A DNA stretch of 64,000 bases from Nissabacter sp. SGAir0207. GTDB taxonomy: Bacteria; Pseudomonadota; Gammaproteobacteria; Enterobacterales; Enterobacteriaceae. A model generated the notes under the pieces. The model did no database searches. It was not told the origin of the DNA and was given only the letters and a program-made list of their open reading frames with translations. A program made the position numbers and the translations under genes. This document shows positions 9,331 to 19,122 of this stretch, piece by piece (positions within the stretch are counted from its first letter, which is position 1; each line of letters opens with the position of its first letter). The DNA lies in assembly GCF_005491205.1 (NCBI RefSeq), contig NZ_CP028035.1, positions 2,976,001 through 3,040,000 on the forward strand. The letters are read 5' to 3'.

Positions 9331-10401
9331 CTAGCCGCCCTCGTCCCACGGCAGCAACAGTTGCCGCTCCAGTTGCGGATCCAAAAGCGTCACGTGCAGC
9401 CCCACCAGCCGCACCCCGCGCCCGGCACGCCGCTGCTCCCACGCCTGTTGCGCCACCGAGAGCAGATCCGGCAAATTCAGCGACGGCCAGACGTGCTCCT
9501 GCGTGGTCTGCTGGAAGTCGTGGAACTTCAGCTTCACCCCCTGGCGCGCAATCTGTAAATCGGGCCGCACCCGCCGCAGCCGCGTCTCCAGCTCCGGGTA
9601 GAGCCGCTCGCGGATCAGCGCCTCGCACGCCTCCCACTGGTGGATATCATTCGCCAGCGTGGTCTCCACCCCCACCGACTTGCGCAGGCGATCGGCGGAG
9701 ACGTCGCGCTCATCAATGCCGTGGCTGCGCTCCCACAGCGCGTGGCCGAATTTGCCAAAGCGCTTGAGCAGCTCTGCCAGGTCATAGCGCTGCACGTCGG
9801 CGCAGGTCACCAGCCCCAGCTCCTCCAGCTTCGCCGCCGTCACCTTGCCGACGCCGGGGATCTTCTTGAGCGGCAGCGTCTGCAAAAAGGTCGCCACCCC
9901 GGCTGGCGGAATGACGTACTGGCCGTTGGGTTTGTTGAGGTCAGAGGCGATTTTGGCCAGAAACTTCACCGGCGCGATGCCAGCGGAGGCGGTGAGTTGC
10001 AGCTCCTGCTCGATGGCCTGCCGGATCTCCTGGGCGATCAGGGTGGCCGAGCCACGGCACTGCGGGGAGTCGGTGACGTCCAGATAGGCTTCGTCCAAGG
10101 AGAGCGGCTCAATCAGCGGCGTGTAGCGGGCGAAGATGCCACGGATATGCTCGGAGGTCTCCTTGTAGACCGCCATCCGGCCCGGCACCACTTTCAGGTG
10201 CGGGCAGAGTTTCAGCGCCATCGCGGTGGACATCGCGCTGTGTACGCCATATTTGCGCGCCGGATAGTTGGCGGTGCTGATCACCCCACGCCGGTCAGAG
10301 CTGCCGCCGATGGCGATCGGGATGTCGCGCAGGCTCGGGTCGTCACGCATCTCAACCGCCGCGTAGAAGCAGTCCATATCGACATGAATGATTTTGCGCA
10401 T
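9331..10401 (-). CDS. dinB: DNA polymerase IV (Y-family)
   Basis: Pol IV carries out error-prone translesion synthesis past minor-groove adducts during the SOS response. The 356-residue protein has the Y-family catalytic acidic residues in [17 protein letters not shown] (Asp8) and [10 protein letters not shown] (Asp-Glu near residue 103), the helix-hairpin-helix region [18 protein letters not shown], and a C-terminal little-finger domain. The C-terminus ends [13 protein letters not shown]. Its ATG lies ten bases from a perfect LexA box, so SOS induction is expected. The neighbours pepD and the yafK-yafJ group match the usual enterobacterial context. Confidence 0.96.
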   Translation of the reverse strand: MRKIIHVDMDCFYAAVEMRDDPSLRDIPIAIGGSSDRRGVISTANYPARKYGVHSAMSTAMALKLCPHLKVVPGRMAVYKETSEHIRGIFARYTPLIEPLSLDEAYLDVTDSPQCRGSATLIAQEIRQAIEQELQLTASAGIAPVKFLAKIASDLNKPNGQYVIPPAGVATFLQTLPLKKIPGVGKVTAAKLEELGLVTCADVQRYDLAELLKRFGKFGHALWERSHGIDERDVSADRLRKSVGVETTLANDIHQWEACEALIRERLYPELETRLRRVRPDLQIARQGVKLKFHDFQQTTQEHVWPSLNLPDLLSVAQQAWEQRRAGRGVRLVGLHVTLLDPQLERQLLLPWDEGG

Positions 10402-10410
10402 AATCCCTCC

Positions 10411-10426
10411 CTGTATAAGTATACAG
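10411..10426 (-). promoter_or_regulatory. LexA operator (SOS box) of dinB
   Basis: CTGTATAAGTATACAG is a perfect CTGT-N8-ACAG dyad with an all-A/T centre except one G. It ends ten bases before the dinB start codon, so a LexA dimer would block transcription start or early elongation. Confidence 0.93.
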
Positions 10427-10624
10427 GCGCAGGCGGCCCCGGCTCAACCCATCGGCCGAAAAGCATGGGTGCGATGGATTATTTGGGCAAAGCCCATTGC
10501 TGTCATATATATGTCATTGAAAAAAGGTAGATTATTTGGCTTTTAGTGCCAAGGCGTGGCGTAATCATGGCGGCGCGCCCGGCAACCGGGCGCTTACCTC
10601 TGCTTAAGGATGAAGGACAGGATC

Positions 10625-11527
10625 ATGACCACACCCAAACTCATGCTGTTGGCCGCCTCACTGTTACTCGGCGCGTCTGTCGCTGGCGCGGCGGACGCCC
10701 CACCGGCCCAAGGCCAGCGGCCCCAGTTGATCGCTCACCGCGGCGGCACTGGCGACGCGCCGGAAAACACCTTTGCCGCCATTGATCTGGCACGGAAAAA
10801 TGGCGCGGAGGCCATCTGGGTCACGGTGCAACTCGCCAAGGATGGGGTGCCGGTGCTCTACCGCCCCTCCGATCTCAGTGCCCTGACCCCGGCCAGTGGC
10901 CCGGTTTCGGCGCACACGGCGGCGGAGCTGGCGCAGGTGGACGCCGGTTGGGCCTTTGGCAAGGGCGAAGCGCACCCGTGGCGCGGCAAGGGGGTCGGTA
11001 TCCCGACGCTGGCGGCCACCCTGGCCCGCTACCCGGATCTCTTCTTCTATATCGACCTCAAATCCCCAGACGCTGAGCCAGCCGCGCTGGCTGGCGCACT
11101 GGCGGCGGTGCTGCATGAGAGCAACAGCCTGACGCGCACCCGCGTCTACAGCACTGACAGCCGCTATCTGGCCGCCCTGCCGCCAGAGGTGGCGCGCTTT
11201 GCGAGCCGCGACCTGACGCGCACCGTGCTGGCGAACATTACGATGGCGCACCAGTGCACTCTGCCAGCCACGCCAGCGGCTGAGCGCTGGTATGGGCTGG
11301 AGCTGAAACGCAAGGTCGAGGTGGTGGAGAAGTACACCCTTGGCGAGGCGCGCTCCGCCTCCACGCTGGTCTGGGACAAAGAGGCGATGGCGTGCTTCCG
11401 CCGTCAGGGGGCGGCGCACATCATCCTGTTTGGCGTCAATACGCCGGAGGAGTACCAGCAGGCGCAGGCGCTCGGCGCGGATGGCATACTGGTTGACTCG
11501 CCTGCCACCCTCGCGCCCCGCAGCTGA
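10625..11527 (+). CDS. Secreted glycerophosphodiester phosphodiesterase-family protein with altered active site
   Basis: A 300-residue protein with a clear signal peptide (MTTPKLMLLAASLLLGASVA, cleavage near GAA). The mature part has the GDPD opening LIAHRGGTGDAPENTFAAID, a TIM-barrel family that hydrolyses glycerophosphodiesters. The usual metal ligands Glu-x-Asp after the first strand are replaced (AIWVTVQLAKDG), and the usual His-Asp pair after V-V reads VLYRPSDL. The GIPTL and FFYIDLKSP strands remain. It may therefore have changed chemistry or act as a binding protein. The start at 10625 is preferred because of the AAGGACAGG site; the ATG at 10610 sits directly against its own AAGG. Neither neighbour suggests a partner, and it ends with its own terminator. 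Confidence 0.8.
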   Translation: MTTPKLMLLAASLLLGASVAGAADAPPAQGQRPQLIAHRGGTGDAPENTFAAIDLARKNGAEAIWVTVQLAKDGVPVLYRPSDLSALTPASGPVSAHTAAELAQVDAGWAFGKGEAHPWRGKGVGIPTLAATLARYPDLFFYIDLKSPDAEPAALAGALAAVLHESNSLTRTRVYSTDSRYLAALPPEVARFASRDLTRTVLANITMAHQCTLPATPAAERWYGLELKRKVEVVEKYTLGEARSASTLVWDKEAMACFRRQGAAHIILFGVNTPEEYQQAQALGADGILVDSPATLAPRS

Positions 11528-11552
11528 CTTTTTGCCATTGCTGTTATTTTGA

Positions 11553-11584
11553 GCGGCCACCACCCGGTGGCCGCGCTATTTTTC
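11553..11584 (+). terminator. Terminator after the GDPD-family gene
   Basis: GCGGCCACC / GGTGGCCGC stem (11553-11574) with an ACCC loop is followed by GCTATTTTTCT. This is a good intrinsic terminator. Confidence 0.85.
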
Positions 11585-11741
11585 TATTAATCGCGATCGG
11601 CCGCAAAAATAGTATTTATGCCCCATTGCTAATTATTTAATCACCATTAAGATGGGGCTGCCTCCCGCATTGGGTCAGGCAGTGCCAATGCCGGGGCGTC
11701 CGCCTTCGGCAGTTCAACATTTATAATAAGCAGGAATGATA

Positions 11742-12461
11742 ATGGGCAAAATCGCGCTGATGCTTGCGATGTTTCTCTGTTTGCCTTGGGTCACCCCCAG
11801 CTCCGCCAGTGAGTTGGTGCCCGTTAAGCAAAATATTAAACAGCAATTATTGGGTACACCGGTCTATATTCAAATTTTCAAAGAGGAGCGCCTGCTGGAG
11901 TTATACGGCAAGATGGGCAATGAGTACCGTCTGCTGGGCGCCTATCGCATCTGTAATTTCTCGGGTGGGCTGGGGCCGAAACGGCGTGAAGGGGATTTCA
12001 AAAGCCCGGAAGGGTTCTACAGCGTTGACATCCGCCACCTGAAGCCAGACAGCCGCTTCTATCGCGCCATCAATATCGGCTACCCGAACGCCTATGACCG
12101 GGCACAGGGCTACTCAGGCAACTACCTGATGATCCACGGCGATTGCCGTTCGATTGGCTGCTACGCGATGACCAACGCCTACATGGATGAGATCTTCACC
12201 TATGTTCAGGCCGCGCTGCACTATGGCCAGGTGAAGGTGGATATCGCCATCTACCCGTTCCGTATGACGGACGCCAACCTGCAACGCCACCGCTTCTCCA
12301 CCTACTACAACTTCTGGCGCGGCCTGCAACCGGGCTACCGCTACTTCAACGAGAAGCACCTGCCGCCGACCATCACGGTCGATAATGGCCAGTATGTGGT
12401 GCACCCGGCGATTATCGGCACGCAGAACATCTCAGAGTATGCGTTCACCGAGACAAAATAG
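11742..12461 (+). CDS. dpaA: L,D-transpeptidase-family murein hydrolase DpaA (YafK)
   Basis: YafK/DpaA (also called LdtF) is a periplasmic YkuD-fold protein; in E. coli it removes Braun lipoprotein from peptidoglycan by cleaving the diaminopimelate-lysine link. The 239-residue product has a signal peptide ([20 protein letters not shown]) and the YkuD catalytic motif [14 protein letters not shown] with the nucleophilic Cys in SIGC. The start at 11742 was chosen because the AGGA at 11732-11735 is six bases away; the ATG at 11736 touches that site. Its last 30 bases overlap the 3' end of the convergent yafJ gene. Confidence 0.9.
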   Translation: MGKIALMLAMFLCLPWVTPSSASELVPVKQNIKQQLLGTPVYIQIFKEERLLELYGKMGNEYRLLGAYRICNFSGGLGPKRREGDFKSPEGFYSVDIRHLKPDSRFYRAINIGYPNAYDRAQGYSGNYLMIHGDCRSIGCYAMTNAYMDEIFTYVQAALHYGQVKVDIAIYPFRMTDANLQRHRFSTYYNFWRGLQPGYRYFNEKHLPPTITVDNGQYVVHPAIIGTQNISEYAFTETK

Positions 12462-13199
12462 CGCGAACTCACCTGGCGCAATCTTGTGCCAGGTTTCGTT
12501 GCCGGTCAGCGGCTGGGTGGCGATCACCGTCACCACATCATTTGGCGTGGTCTGCTGCTGAAAATCGATCTCCACATCCTGATCCAGCAACGTCGCCTTG
12601 CCAAAGGGCGCGCGGCGCGTGATCCAGTGCAGGTTGGTGGAGCAGTAGGCCATCACGAAGCGCCCATCCGACAGCAGCATATTGAACACCCCCTTCTGCC
12701 GTAGCTGATCCGCCAGCGTCGCGATATAGCGGAACACCGCGGGCCAGTTGCCGGGGGTGCGCGGGTAGCGCTGCGTCAGTTGGTGCAGCAACCAGCAAAA
12801 GGCGTGCTCGCTGTCCGTCTGGCCAATCGGCCGCAGCGTCCCGCTCTCCAGTTGGCGATGCCCCTTGAGCTGGCCGTTATGGGCGAACGTCCAGTTGCGC
12901 CCCCACAGCTCGCGGGTGAAGGGGTGGGTATTCTCCAGCGCCACCTCGCCCCGGTTGGCCTGACGGATGTGGGAGACCACGGCGCAGGATTTGATCGGGT
13001 ACTCCTGCACCAGCCGGGCAATCGGGGAGTTGTAGCTCGGCTGCGGATCCTTGAAGGTACGGCAGCCCAGCCCCTCATAAAAGGTGATGCCCCAGCCATC
13101 CTTGTGCGGGCCAGTGCGGCCGCCGCGCTGCACCAGCCCGGTAAAGCTGAAGCAGATATCCGTGGGCACATTGGCACTCATCCCGAGCAGTTCACACAT
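12432..13199 (-). CDS. yafJ: Class II glutamine amidotransferase-like protein YafJ
   Basis: A 255-residue protein beginning [20 protein letters not shown]; Cys2, exposed after Met removal, is the expected Ntn-type nucleophile of class II glutamine amidotransferases. Conserved Ntn features follow: [37 protein letters not shown] and FAHNGQLKG. It lacks a synthase domain, so the physiological acceptor is unknown; E. coli YafJ is equally uncharacterised. It lies between yafK and gmhA as in E. coli, with 26 bases between its start and the gmhA stop, so the two are probably co-transcribed with gmhA first. Its 3' end overlaps yafK by 30 bases tail to tail. Confidence 0.92.
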   Translation of the reverse strand: MCELLGMSANVPTDICFSFTGLVQRGGRTGPHKDGWGITFYEGLGCRTFKDPQPSYNSPIARLVQEYPIKSCAVVSHIRQANRGEVALENTHPFTRELWGRNWTFAHNGQLKGHRQLESGTLRPIGQTDSEHAFCWLLHQLTQRYPRTPGNWPAVFRYIATLADQLRQKGVFNMLLSDGRFVMAYCSTNLHWITRRAPFGKATLLDQDVEIDFQQQTTPNDVVTVIATQPLTGNETWHKIAPGEFALFCLGERIL

Positions 13200-13225
13200 C
13201 GCCTCTCCTCCCCTGCGTTGGCCTG

Positions 13226-13807
13226 TTAGCCGCGCACCATCTCTTTCTCAATCAACTGGATCAGGATGTGGATCACCTTGATGTGGATCTCCTGAATGCG
13301 GTCGGCATAGCCGAAGTGCGGCACACGGATCTCGACGTCGGCGCTGCCAGCCATCTGGCCGCCATCCTTGCCGGTCAGGGTGATCACCTTCATCCCCTTG
13401 GCGCGCGCCGCCGCCACCGCCTTGATGACGTTGCCGGAGTTGCCGGAGGTGGAGATGCCAAGCAGCACGTCGCCGCTCTGACCAACCGCCTCAATAAAGC
13501 GGGAGAAGACGAAGTCGTAGCCGAAATCGTTGCTGACGCAGGAGAGGTGGCTGACGTCGGAGATGGCAATCGCCGGGTAGCCGGGGCGGTTTTCGCGGTA
13601 GCGGCCGGTCAGCTCTTCGGCGAAGTGCATGGCGTCGCAGTGGGAGCCGCCGTTGCCGCAGGAGAGCACCTTGCCGCCGGACTTAAAGGCGTCTGCCAGC
13701 AGCACCGCCGCCTGTTGGATGGCCGCGAGATTGGCCTCATCACTGAGAAATTTGTTCAAAGTTTCAGCAGCTTCGTTCAGTTCACTACGGATCAAATCCT
13801 GGTACAT
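13226..13807 (-). CDS. gmhA: Sedoheptulose-7-phosphate isomerase
   Basis: GmhA (LpcA) converts sedoheptulose 7-phosphate to D-glycero-D-manno-heptose 7-phosphate, the first step of ADP-heptose synthesis for the lipopolysaccharide inner core. The 193-residue SIS-domain protein starts [20 protein letters not shown] and shows [20 protein letters not shown] and [11 protein letters not shown], the sugar-phosphate binding loops, plus an active-site His near the C-terminus ([14 protein letters not shown]). The start at 13807 gives the family length; the frame is open 22 codons further but without homology. Confidence 0.96.
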   Translation of the reverse strand: MYQDLIRSELNEAAETLNKFLSDEANLAAIQQAAVLLADAFKSGGKVLSCGNGGSHCDAMHFAEELTGRYRENRPGYPAIAISDVSHLSCVSNDFGYDFVFSRFIEAVGQSGDVLLGISTSGNSGNVIKAVAAARAKGMKVITLTGKDGGQMAGSADVEIRVPHFGYADRIQEIHIKVIHILIQLIEKEMVRG

Positions 13808-14003
13808 GACAGCCTCTTGGTAGCCGGTGGGCATGAAAATTCTTCCGCTGTGCAGTGTAGCGGATTGCCCCATAAGCGAGAAGCGTTGTCACAGGCTGCC
13901 GGGGCTTTTCGCCACGCGTACGGCCGGAATGTGAGCCATGTTGTAAATAGCATGTAAACGCGTTGATAAATAATTAGCCATCATCTACAACCAATACATC
14001 CCC

Positions 14004-14020
14004 AACAGGTCAGACCTCCT
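14004..14020. promoter_or_regulatory. FadR operator upstream of fadE
   Basis: AACAGGTCAGACCTCCT contains the GGTC-N-GACC dyad core of FadR sites. It lies 20 bases before the fadE start, fitting repression of beta-oxidation until long-chain acyl-CoA releases FadR. Confidence 0.75.
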
Positions 14021-14039
14021 ACAACTTACGGAGCTTGTT

Positions 14040-16487
14040 ATGTTGCTGCTCACCCTTATTGGTTTCGTCGGGCTACTGGGCGTGCTGTTCTACCACAAAG
14101 TAAACCTGCACCTCAGTACGCTGGCGTTGCTGGCCTACACCGCGCTGATGGGCGTGGTGGGCCTCTGGTCATTCTGGTTCCTGCTGCTGCTGGCGCTGCT
14201 GTTGCTGCCACTTAACCTCACCGGCCTGCGCCGCTCGCTCCTCTCCGCCCCGGCGATGCGCACCTTCAGCCAGGTGATGCCGCCGATGTCGCGCACTGAA
14301 AAAGAGGCGATTGACGCTGGCACCACCTGGTGGGAGGGGGAGATCTTCCGCGGCGCGCCCGACTGGCGCACGCTGCACGCCTACCCGCTGCCGACCCTGA
14401 CCGCCGAGGAGCAGGCGTTCCTTGATGGCCCGGTAGAAGAGGCGTGCCGCATGGCAAACGACTTCGAGATCACCCATGAACTGGCCGACCTGCCGCCAGA
14501 GCTGTGGGCCTACCTCAAGGAGCACCGCTTCTTCGCGATGATCATCAAGAAGGAGTATGGCGGGCTGGAGTTCTCGGCCTATGCGCAGGCGCGGGTGCTG
14601 CAAAAGCTGGCGGGCGTCTCCGGCATTCTGGCGATCACCGTCGGCGTGCCCAACTCCCTCGGCCCCGGCGAACTGTTGCAGCACTACGGCACCGACGCGC
14701 AGAAAGATCACTACTTGCCGCGTCTGGCGCGTGGGCAGGAGATCCCCTGCTTCGCCCTCACCAGCCCGGAGGCTGGCTCTGACGCCGGGGCAATCCCGGA
14801 CACCGGCGTGGTGTGCATGGGTGAGTGGCAGGGCCAGCAAGTGCTGGGGATGCGCCTCACCTGGAACAAGCGCTACATCACCCTCGCGCCGGTGGCGACG
14901 GTGCTCGGGCTGGCGTTCAAGCTCTCCGACCCGGATCACCTGCTGGGCGAGACGGTGGATCTCGGCATCACCTGTGCGCTGATCCCCACCACTACCCCCG
15001 GCGTGGAGATTGGCCGCCGCCACTTCCCGCTCAACGTGCCGTTCCAGAACGGCCCGACGCGCGGCAACAACATCTTTGTGCCGATTGACACCATCATCGG
15101 CGGCCCGGCGATGGCCGGACAGGGGTGGCGGATGCTGGTGGAGTGTCTGTCAGTCGGGCGCGGCATCACCCTGCCCTCCAACTCCACTGGCAGCCTGAAA
15201 TCCGTGGCGCTGGCGACCGGTGCCTATGCCCACATCCGCCGCCAGTTCAAGATCGCCATTGGCAAGATGGAGGGGATCGAGGAGCCGCTGGCGCGCATCG
15301 CGGGCAACGCCTATGTGATGGACGCCGCCGCCACGCTGATCACCACCGGCATCATGGCCGGTGAGAAGCCAGCCGTGCTCTCCGCCATCGTCAAATACCA
15401 CTGCACCCACCGCGGTCAGCGCGCCATCATGGACGCAATGGACATCACCGGCGGCAAGGGCATCATGCTGGGCAGCAGCAACTTTTTGGCGCGGGCCTAC
15501 CAAGGCGCGCCCATCGCCATCACCGTCGAGGGGGCGAACATCCTGACCCGCAGCATGATCATCTTCGGCCAGGGGGCGATCCGCTGCCACCCTTACGTGC
15601 TGGCGGAGATGGCGGCCGCGGCAGCGCGCGACCTGCCAGCCTTTGACCGGGCACTGCTTGGCCACCTCGGCCACGTCGGCAGCAACACCGCGCGCAGCCT
15701 CTGGCTGGGGCTGACCAACGGCCACACCAGCCGCACGCCGGTGCGTGACGCCACCACCCGCTACTACCAGCAGATCAACCGGCTGAGCGCCAATCTGGCG
15801 CTGCTGGCCGATGTCTCGATGGGTACGCTGGGCGGCAGCCTGAAGCGGCGTGAGCGCATCTCGGCGCGGCTGGGTGATATCCTGAGCCAACTGTTCCTCG
15901 CCACTGCCACCCTGAAACGCTATCAGGATGAGGGTCGCCAACAGGCCGATCTGCCGCTGGTGCACTGGGGGGTACAGGACTGCCTGCATCAGGCGGAGCA
16001 GGCGCTGGATGAGTTACTGCGCAACTTCCCGAACCGGCTGGTGGCCGGGCTGATGCGGCTGGTGGTCTTCCCGCTCGGTCGCGCCCAGCGTGGGCCAAGC
16101 GATCGGCTCGATCACAAGCTGGCGCAGTTGCTACAACAGCCCTCTGCCACCCGCGCGCGGCTGGGGCGCGGCCAGTACCTGACGCCGGGCGAAAATAACC
16201 CGTTTGGGCTGCTGGAGCAGGCGTTGCAGCACATCATCGCCGCCGAGGCGATCCACAAACGCCTGTGCACCGAGAGCGGCAAGTCCCTGCCCTTCACCCG
16301 GCTCGACCAGCTGGCGCTTCAGGCGCGCAGCGAGGGGCGCATCAGTGAGGAGGAGGCGCGCATCCTGACGCAGGCTGAAGAGAGCCGGCTGCTTGCGATT
16401 AACGTCGATGATTTTGAACCGGAAGCGCTGGCGGCGAAACAGCCAGCCCCGGAGACGCACTCGCCGCGCCACCCTGAGGCGGCCTAG
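14040..16487 (+). CDS. fadE: Acyl-CoA dehydrogenase FadE
   Basis: FadE catalyses the first oxidation of fatty-acid beta-oxidation, acyl-CoA to trans-2-enoyl-CoA, feeding electrons to the respiratory chain. The 815-residue length is typical of the large enterobacterial FadE. Two hydrophobic segments occupy residues about 1-65 ([18 protein letters not shown] and [18 protein letters not shown]), giving membrane association. The dehydrogenase core follows, with [14 protein letters not shown] (FAD/substrate loop), [13 protein letters not shown], and the [20 protein letters not shown] segment carrying the catalytic Glu. A CGGAG site precedes ATG, and a FadR operator is just upstream. Divergent from gmhA as in E. 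coli. Confidence 0.96.
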   Translation: MLLLTLIGFVGLLGVLFYHKVNLHLSTLALLAYTALMGVVGLWSFWFLLLLALLLLPLNLTGLRRSLLSAPAMRTFSQVMPPMSRTEKEAIDAGTTWWEGEIFRGAPDWRTLHAYPLPTLTAEEQAFLDGPVEEACRMANDFEITHELADLPPELWAYLKEHRFFAMIIKKEYGGLEFSAYAQARVLQKLAGVSGILAITVGVPNSLGPGELLQHYGTDAQKDHYLPRLARGQEIPCFALTSPEAGSDAGAIPDTGVVCMGEWQGQQVLGMRLTWNKRYITLAPVATVLGLAFKLSDPDHLLGETVDLGITCALIPTTTPGVEIGRRHFPLNVPFQNGPTRGNNIFVPIDTIIGGPAMAGQGWRMLVECLSVGRGITLPSNSTGSLKSVALATGAYAHIRRQFKIAIGKMEGIEEPLARIAGNAYVMDAAATLITTGIMAGEKPAVLSAIVKYHCTHRGQRAIMDAMDITGGKGIMLGSSNFLARAYQGAPIAITVEGANILTRSMIIFGQGAIRCHPYVLAEMAAAAARDLPAFDRALLGHLGHVGSNTARSLWLGLTNGHTSRTPVRDATTRYYQQINRLSANLALLADVSMGTLGGSLKRRERISARLGDILSQLFLATATLKRYQDEGRQQADLPLVHWGVQDCLHQAEQALDELLRNFPNRLVAGLMRLVVFPLGRAQRGPSDRLDHKLAQLLQQPSATRARLGRGQYLTPGENNPFGLLEQALQHIIAAEAIHKRLCTESGKSLPFTRLDQLALQARSEGRISEEEARILTQAEESRLLAINVDDFEPEALAAKQPAPETHSPRHPEAA

Positions 16488-16505
16488 GGCAAAGACCCAC
16501 AGCAT

Positions 16506-16536
16506 GAAAAACGGCACCCGAGGGTGCCGTTTTTTA
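16506..16536. terminator. Bidirectional terminator between fadE and yehS
   Basis: AACGGCACC / GGTGCCGTT stem (16510-16531), with an A-run on the left and a T-run on the right, so it can stop both fadE and the convergent yehS transcript. Confidence 0.93.
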
Positions 16537-17010
16537 TTAGCGTGCTTTCGCCGGGCGCAGGCGCTGCGTCAGCCCTTTCAGGAAGTAGCGCAGGAACTGG
16601 TCGCCGCACGGGCGATAGTTTTTGTGGCCCGGCTTGCGGAAGATGGCGCCAATCTCTGGCTCGGAGACGCGGAAGTCCACCGCCGCCAGCACTTCCAGAA
16701 TGTCGGTGGTCTTCAGCTCGAAGGCCACGCGCAGCTTCTTCAGGATGATGTTGTTGGTCAGCGGCAGCTCAACCTCTGGCATCGGGCGCGACTCGTCACG
16801 GCCACGGCGGTGCACAATCAGCCCGTTGAGGAAGTGCGCCATCACCGTATCCGGGCAGGGCTGGTGTCCCGGCTCCTCCTCTTTCTTCAGGTAGCTTTGC
16901 ATCTCCTCCGGGGTGGCGGTCTGGCCAGCCAGCGCCAAAATCTCAAGGAGGCGGGCGTCGCTCAGATCCAGCATGTAGCGAAGGCTGCGCAAAACGTCGT
17001 TGTTCATCAT
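16537..17010 (-). CDS. yehS: DUF1456-family protein YehS
   Basis: A 157-residue protein of two tandem DUF1456 repeats: residues about 3-70 (NNDVLRSLRYMLDLSDARLL ... CPDTVMAHFLNGLI) and about 80-150 (TNNIILKKLRVAFELKTTDI ... GDQFLRYFLKGL). The family is common in gamma-proteobacteria but has no established biochemical role. I chose the ATG at 17010, where AGGA lies ten bases upstream and the N-terminus matches E. coli YehS; upstream in-frame codons are not conserved. In E. coli yehS lies elsewhere (near yehR/yehT), so its position after fadE is a local arrangement. It shares a two-way terminator with fadE. Confidence 0.88.
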   Translation of the reverse strand: MMNNDVLRSLRYMLDLSDARLLEILALAGQTATPEEMQSYLKKEEEPGHQPCPDTVMAHFLNGLIVHRRGRDESRPMPEVELPLTNNIILKKLRVAFELKTTDILEVLAAVDFRVSEPEIGAIFRKPGHKNYRPCGDQFLRYFLKGLTQRLRPAKAR

Positions 17011-17203
17011 AAAGGGTGTTTCCTGTTTTAAAGAGAGAGTGGCGTGAGCCATGTTGCCGACGTGCATTATAGAGGGATTATGGGCTGAAAAACCGCTTTA
17101 TTCACCGCAGATTGCTGCCTTTGGCCGTCTACACGTCTTGATTGCCAAGTGCCGGAGAGATGTTATATTGTTGTGACATCCTTCACCACATGACGGGTTC
17201 CCC

Positions 17204-18361
17204 ATGAGTGCAGCGTTGATTCCACAGAGTAAATTGCCGGCCCTCGGCACCACCATCTTTACCCAGATGAGCGCGCTGGCCCAGCAGCATCAGGCCATCA
17301 ACCTCTCACAGGGGTTCCCGGACTATGACGGCCCAGCCTACCTACAGGAGCGGCTGGCCTGGCACGTGGCGCAGGGTGCAAACCAGTACGCGCCGATGGC
17401 CGGTGTGGTGGCGCTGCGCGAGGCGATTGCCGACAAGACCGGCGCGGCGTATGGCTGGCGGCCCGATGCCGGTGAGGAGGTGACCATCACCGCCGGGGCC
17501 ACCGAGGCGCTCTACGCGGCCATCACCGCGCTGGTGCGGCCGGGCGATGAGGTGATCTGCTTCGACCCGAGCTATGACAGCTATGCACCGGCGGTGGCGC
17601 TGGCGGGTGGCGTGATGAAGCGCCTGACCCTGCAACCGCCCGCCTTCCGCGTGGCGTGGGATCAGTTCGCCGCGCTGCTGAGCGACCGCACGCGGCTGGT
17701 GATCGTCAACACGCCGCACAACCCCTCGGCCACCAGCTGGCGGGCGGCGGATCGGGAGGCGCTATGGCAGGCGATTGCCGAGCGTGACATCTTCGTGCTG
17801 AGCGACGAGGTGTATGAGCACATCTGCTTCACCGGCGAGGGGCACGCCAGCGTGCTGGCCCATCCGCAGTTGCGCCAGCGGGCGCTGGCGGTCTACTCCT
17901 TCGGCAAGAGCACCCACATGACCGGCTGGCGCGTCGGCTACTGCGTCGCGCCCGCGCCCCTCACCGCCGAGCTGCGCAAGGTGCACCAGTACCTCACCTT
18001 CTCCATCACCACGCCGGTGCAGCTGGCGCTGGCGGACATGCTGCGCCATGAACCGGCGCACTGGGCGCAGCTTTCGGCCTTCTATCAGGCGAAGCGTGAC
18101 CGGCTGGTGCAGGCGCTGGCCGCCAGCCGGCTGGAGGTGCTGCCGTGCGAGGGCACCTACTTCCTGCTGGTGGACTACAGCGCCGTCTCGGATCTGGATG
18201 ACGTCGCCTTCAGCCGCTGGCTGACCGAGCAGGTCGGCGTTGCCGCCATTCCGCTGTCGGTGTTCTGCGCCGATCCCTTCCCCCACAAACTGGTGCGGCT
18301 CTGTTTTGCCAAGCAGGACGCCACGCTGGACGCCGCCGCGGAGCGCCTGTGTCAACTCTGA
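17204..18361 (+). CDS. ybdL: Methionine (glutamine-keto acid) aminotransferase YbdL type
   Basis: A 385-residue class I/II PLP aminotransferase closest to YbdL, which prefers Met, Phe and His with keto acids and resembles kynurenine/glutamine transaminase K. Visible motifs: NLSQGFPDYDGP near the N-terminus, TAGATEALYAAI, VNTPHNPSA, DEVYEHICFTGE, and the PLP lysine in VYSFGKSTHMTGWRVGY. Its stop codon overlaps the yafV start region by 13 bases, so the two are translationally coupled. The pairing makes sense if glutamine is the amino donor: the 2-oxoglutaramate formed would be removed by the omega-amidase YafV, driving methionine regeneration from 4-methylthio-2-oxobutyrate. Confidence 0.9.
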   Translation: MSAALIPQSKLPALGTTIFTQMSALAQQHQAINLSQGFPDYDGPAYLQERLAWHVAQGANQYAPMAGVVALREAIADKTGAAYGWRPDAGEEVTITAGATEALYAAITALVRPGDEVICFDPSYDSYAPAVALAGGVMKRLTLQPPAFRVAWDQFAALLSDRTRLVIVNTPHNPSATSWRAADREALWQAIAERDIFVLSDEVYEHICFTGEGHASVLAHPQLRQRALAVYSFGKSTHMTGWRVGYCVAPAPLTAELRKVHQYLTFSITTPVQLALADMLRHEPAHWAQLSAFYQAKRDRLVQALAASRLEVLPCEGTYFLLVDYSAVSDLDDVAFSRWLTEQVGVAAIPLSVFCADPFPHKLVRLCFAKQDATLDAAAERLCQL

Positions 18362-19122
18362 AACTGACCCTACTGCAACAGCCGCTGGCCTGGCTGGATG
18401 GCCCGGCCAACCTGCGCCATTTTGACACCCTGCTCAGCGAACTGGATGGCCGTGACGTGATTATCCTGCCGGAGATGTTCACCACCGGCTTCGCGATGGA
18501 GGCGGCAGAGAGCGCGCTGCCGGAGGAGGAGGTGCGGGCGTGGTTGCAGGCACAGGCGCGCGCCTGCCACGCGCTGGTGGGCGGCAGCGCGGCGGTGCGC
18601 ACGCCGGAGGGCGCGGCCAACCGCTTCCTGCTGGCCGAGCCGGGCGGCCGGGTGCACCACTACGACAAGCGCCACCTGTTCCGCATGGCCGGTGAGCACC
18701 AGCACTACCGGGCTGGCACGCGGCGGGAGATCGTCGAGTGGCGCGGCTGGCGCATCCTGCCGCAGGTCTGCTACGACCTGCGCTTCCCGGTCTGGTCGCG
18801 CTGCCATCAGGATTACGATCTGGCGATCTACGTCGCCAACTGGCCCGCGCCGCGCGCGGCCCACTGGCAGACCCTGCTGGCGGCACGCGCCATCGAGAAC
18901 CAGTGCTATGTCGCGGGCTGCAACCGCGTCGGCGAGGATGGCAACGGCCACCCCTACCGGGGCGACAGCGTGATCCATGACCCGCAGGGCGTGCGACTGG
19001 CGGAGGCCGCGCCCGCCACCCCGGCGGTGCTGCACGCCGATCTGTCGCTGGAGCAGTTGCAGGCCTACCGCCAGGCCTTTCCGGCGTGGATGGATCAGGA
19101 CAACTTCCTGCGTCTGGACTAG
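18349..19122 (+). CDS. yafV: Omega-amidase YafV (nitrilase superfamily)
   Basis: YafV hydrolyses 2-oxoglutaramate to 2-oxoglutarate and ammonia. The 257-residue product carries the nitrilase catalytic triad: Glu in ILPEMFTTGF (about residue 43), Lys in HHYDKRHLFRM and Cys in QVCYDLRFPVWSR. Translation most likely begins at GTG 18349, inside the end of ybdL, giving MSTLKLTLLQQPLAWLDGPA; no ATG is nearby in frame. It overlaps the 3' end of the convergent permease gene by four bases. The gene order transaminase then omega-amidase supports a glutamine-transaminase salvage role. Confidence 0.92.
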   Translation: MSTLKLTLLQQPLAWLDGPANLRHFDTLLSELDGRDVIILPEMFTTGFAMEAAESALPEEEVRAWLQAQARACHALVGGSAAVRTPEGAANRFLLAEPGGRVHHYDKRHLFRMAGEHQHYRAGTRREIVEWRGWRILPQVCYDLRFPVWSRCHQDYDLAIYVANWPAPRAAHWQTLLAARAIENQCYVAGCNRVGEDGNGHPYRGDSVIHDPQGVRLAEAAPATPAVLHADLSLEQLQAYRQAFPAWMDQDNFLRLD

